Of a stretch of DNA of 64,000 nt, positions 63,983 through 64,000 are shown piece after piece; positions within the stretch are counted from its first letter, which is position 1, and every line of letters starts with the position of its first letter. The DNA comes from Antitrichia curtipendula (Eukaryota > Streptophyta > Bryopsida > Hypnales > Leucodontaceae). A program made the translations under genes and the position numbers. The notes beneath the pieces were generated by a model that saw only the letters and a program-made list of their open reading frames with translations, did no database searches and was not told the origin of the DNA. The DNA lies in NCBI GenBank assembly GCA_951230915.1, contig OX579641.1, positions 7,874,001 to 7,938,000 of the forward strand, in the 5' to 3' direction.

Positions 63983-64000
63983 TCGGACGATCCAGCGGAC
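63800..64000. repeat. GC-rich cluster of CGGAC/GTCCG motifs
   Basis: About 20 occurrences of CGGAC or its complement occur in 200 bp, many paired as short palindromes (ATCGGACGAT, GACCGTCC, CCGGACGTCCGG). The cluster continues off the right edge. It overlaps the 5' part of the transposon-like frame, where it translates as low-complexity Arg/Ser/Asp/Pro. It could be a subterminal transposase-binding region or a separate satellite. Confidence 0.6.

Overview
This window looks like nuclear DNA of a land plant. Five loci read as plant-type, mostly intron-containing genes embedded in very AT-rich intergenic sequence filled with old repeats, MITEs and a LINE. Coding exons are clearly GC-richer than the surroundings. 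That contrast, the LINE type and the divergent gene sequences suggest a non-seed plant such as a moss, liverwort, fern or lycophyte, but I cannot fix the species from sequence alone.

Layout. 1-887 (minus): 5' part of a PRA1H-type prenylated Rab acceptor gene, running off the left edge. 2.2-18.3 kb: no intact gene seen, mostly decayed repeats. Two blocks (5.5-9.9 and 15.0-18.3 kb) are old direct duplicates. They include the 3' part of an ASI1-like BAH gene, and small acceptor-exon-donor units from that gene are tandemly amplified at 9.9 and 14.6 kb. 18.3-19.5 kb (minus): BAH-domain (ASI1-like) gene, with a textbook heat-shock element 0.6 kb upstream. 20.5-23.0 kb: a precisely bounded, 5'-truncated LINE with a 14-bp target duplication. 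25.1-29.5 kb (minus): a seven-exon gene in which a TRIP4/ASC-1 zinc-finger protein is fused in frame to an ALKBH1-type dioxygenase, with the join inside one exon. 31.8-32.3 kb (minus): intronless RNA polymerase II subunit RPB4 gene, with its last codons and 3' flank tandemly duplicated. 34.3 kb: a broken PUB/PUG-domain exon. 34.7-37.8 kb: second copy of an LTR-like repeat first seen at 10.5-14.3 kb. 39.9-40.5 kb: a MITE and a tRNA-derived SINE-like element. 41.5-43.7 kb: a decayed gene of unknown family. 44.0-46.8 kb: two arrays of roughly 180-bp degenerate repeats. 52-54.5 kb: several inverted-repeat elements and a hexamer satellite. 54.6-59.6 kb (plus): complete eight-exon serine carboxypeptidase gene with a TATA box and poly(A) signals. 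62.7-64.0 kb (minus): broken transposon-like gene ending in a GC-rich CGGAC motif cluster at the right edge.

The genes do not form a pathway: they cover vesicle trafficking, chromatin reading, RNA/ribosome quality control plus nucleic-acid demethylation, transcription and secreted proteolysis. The recurring local theme is short tandem duplication that captures exon ends: TRIP4 exon 1, the RPB4 3' end, a possible repeat of the AlkB exon 6 tail, and the BAH-gene mini-exon. The TRIP4-AlkB fusion is the most interesting gene product. All exon boundaries given are my own reading of splice signals and reading frame, with no transcript support.
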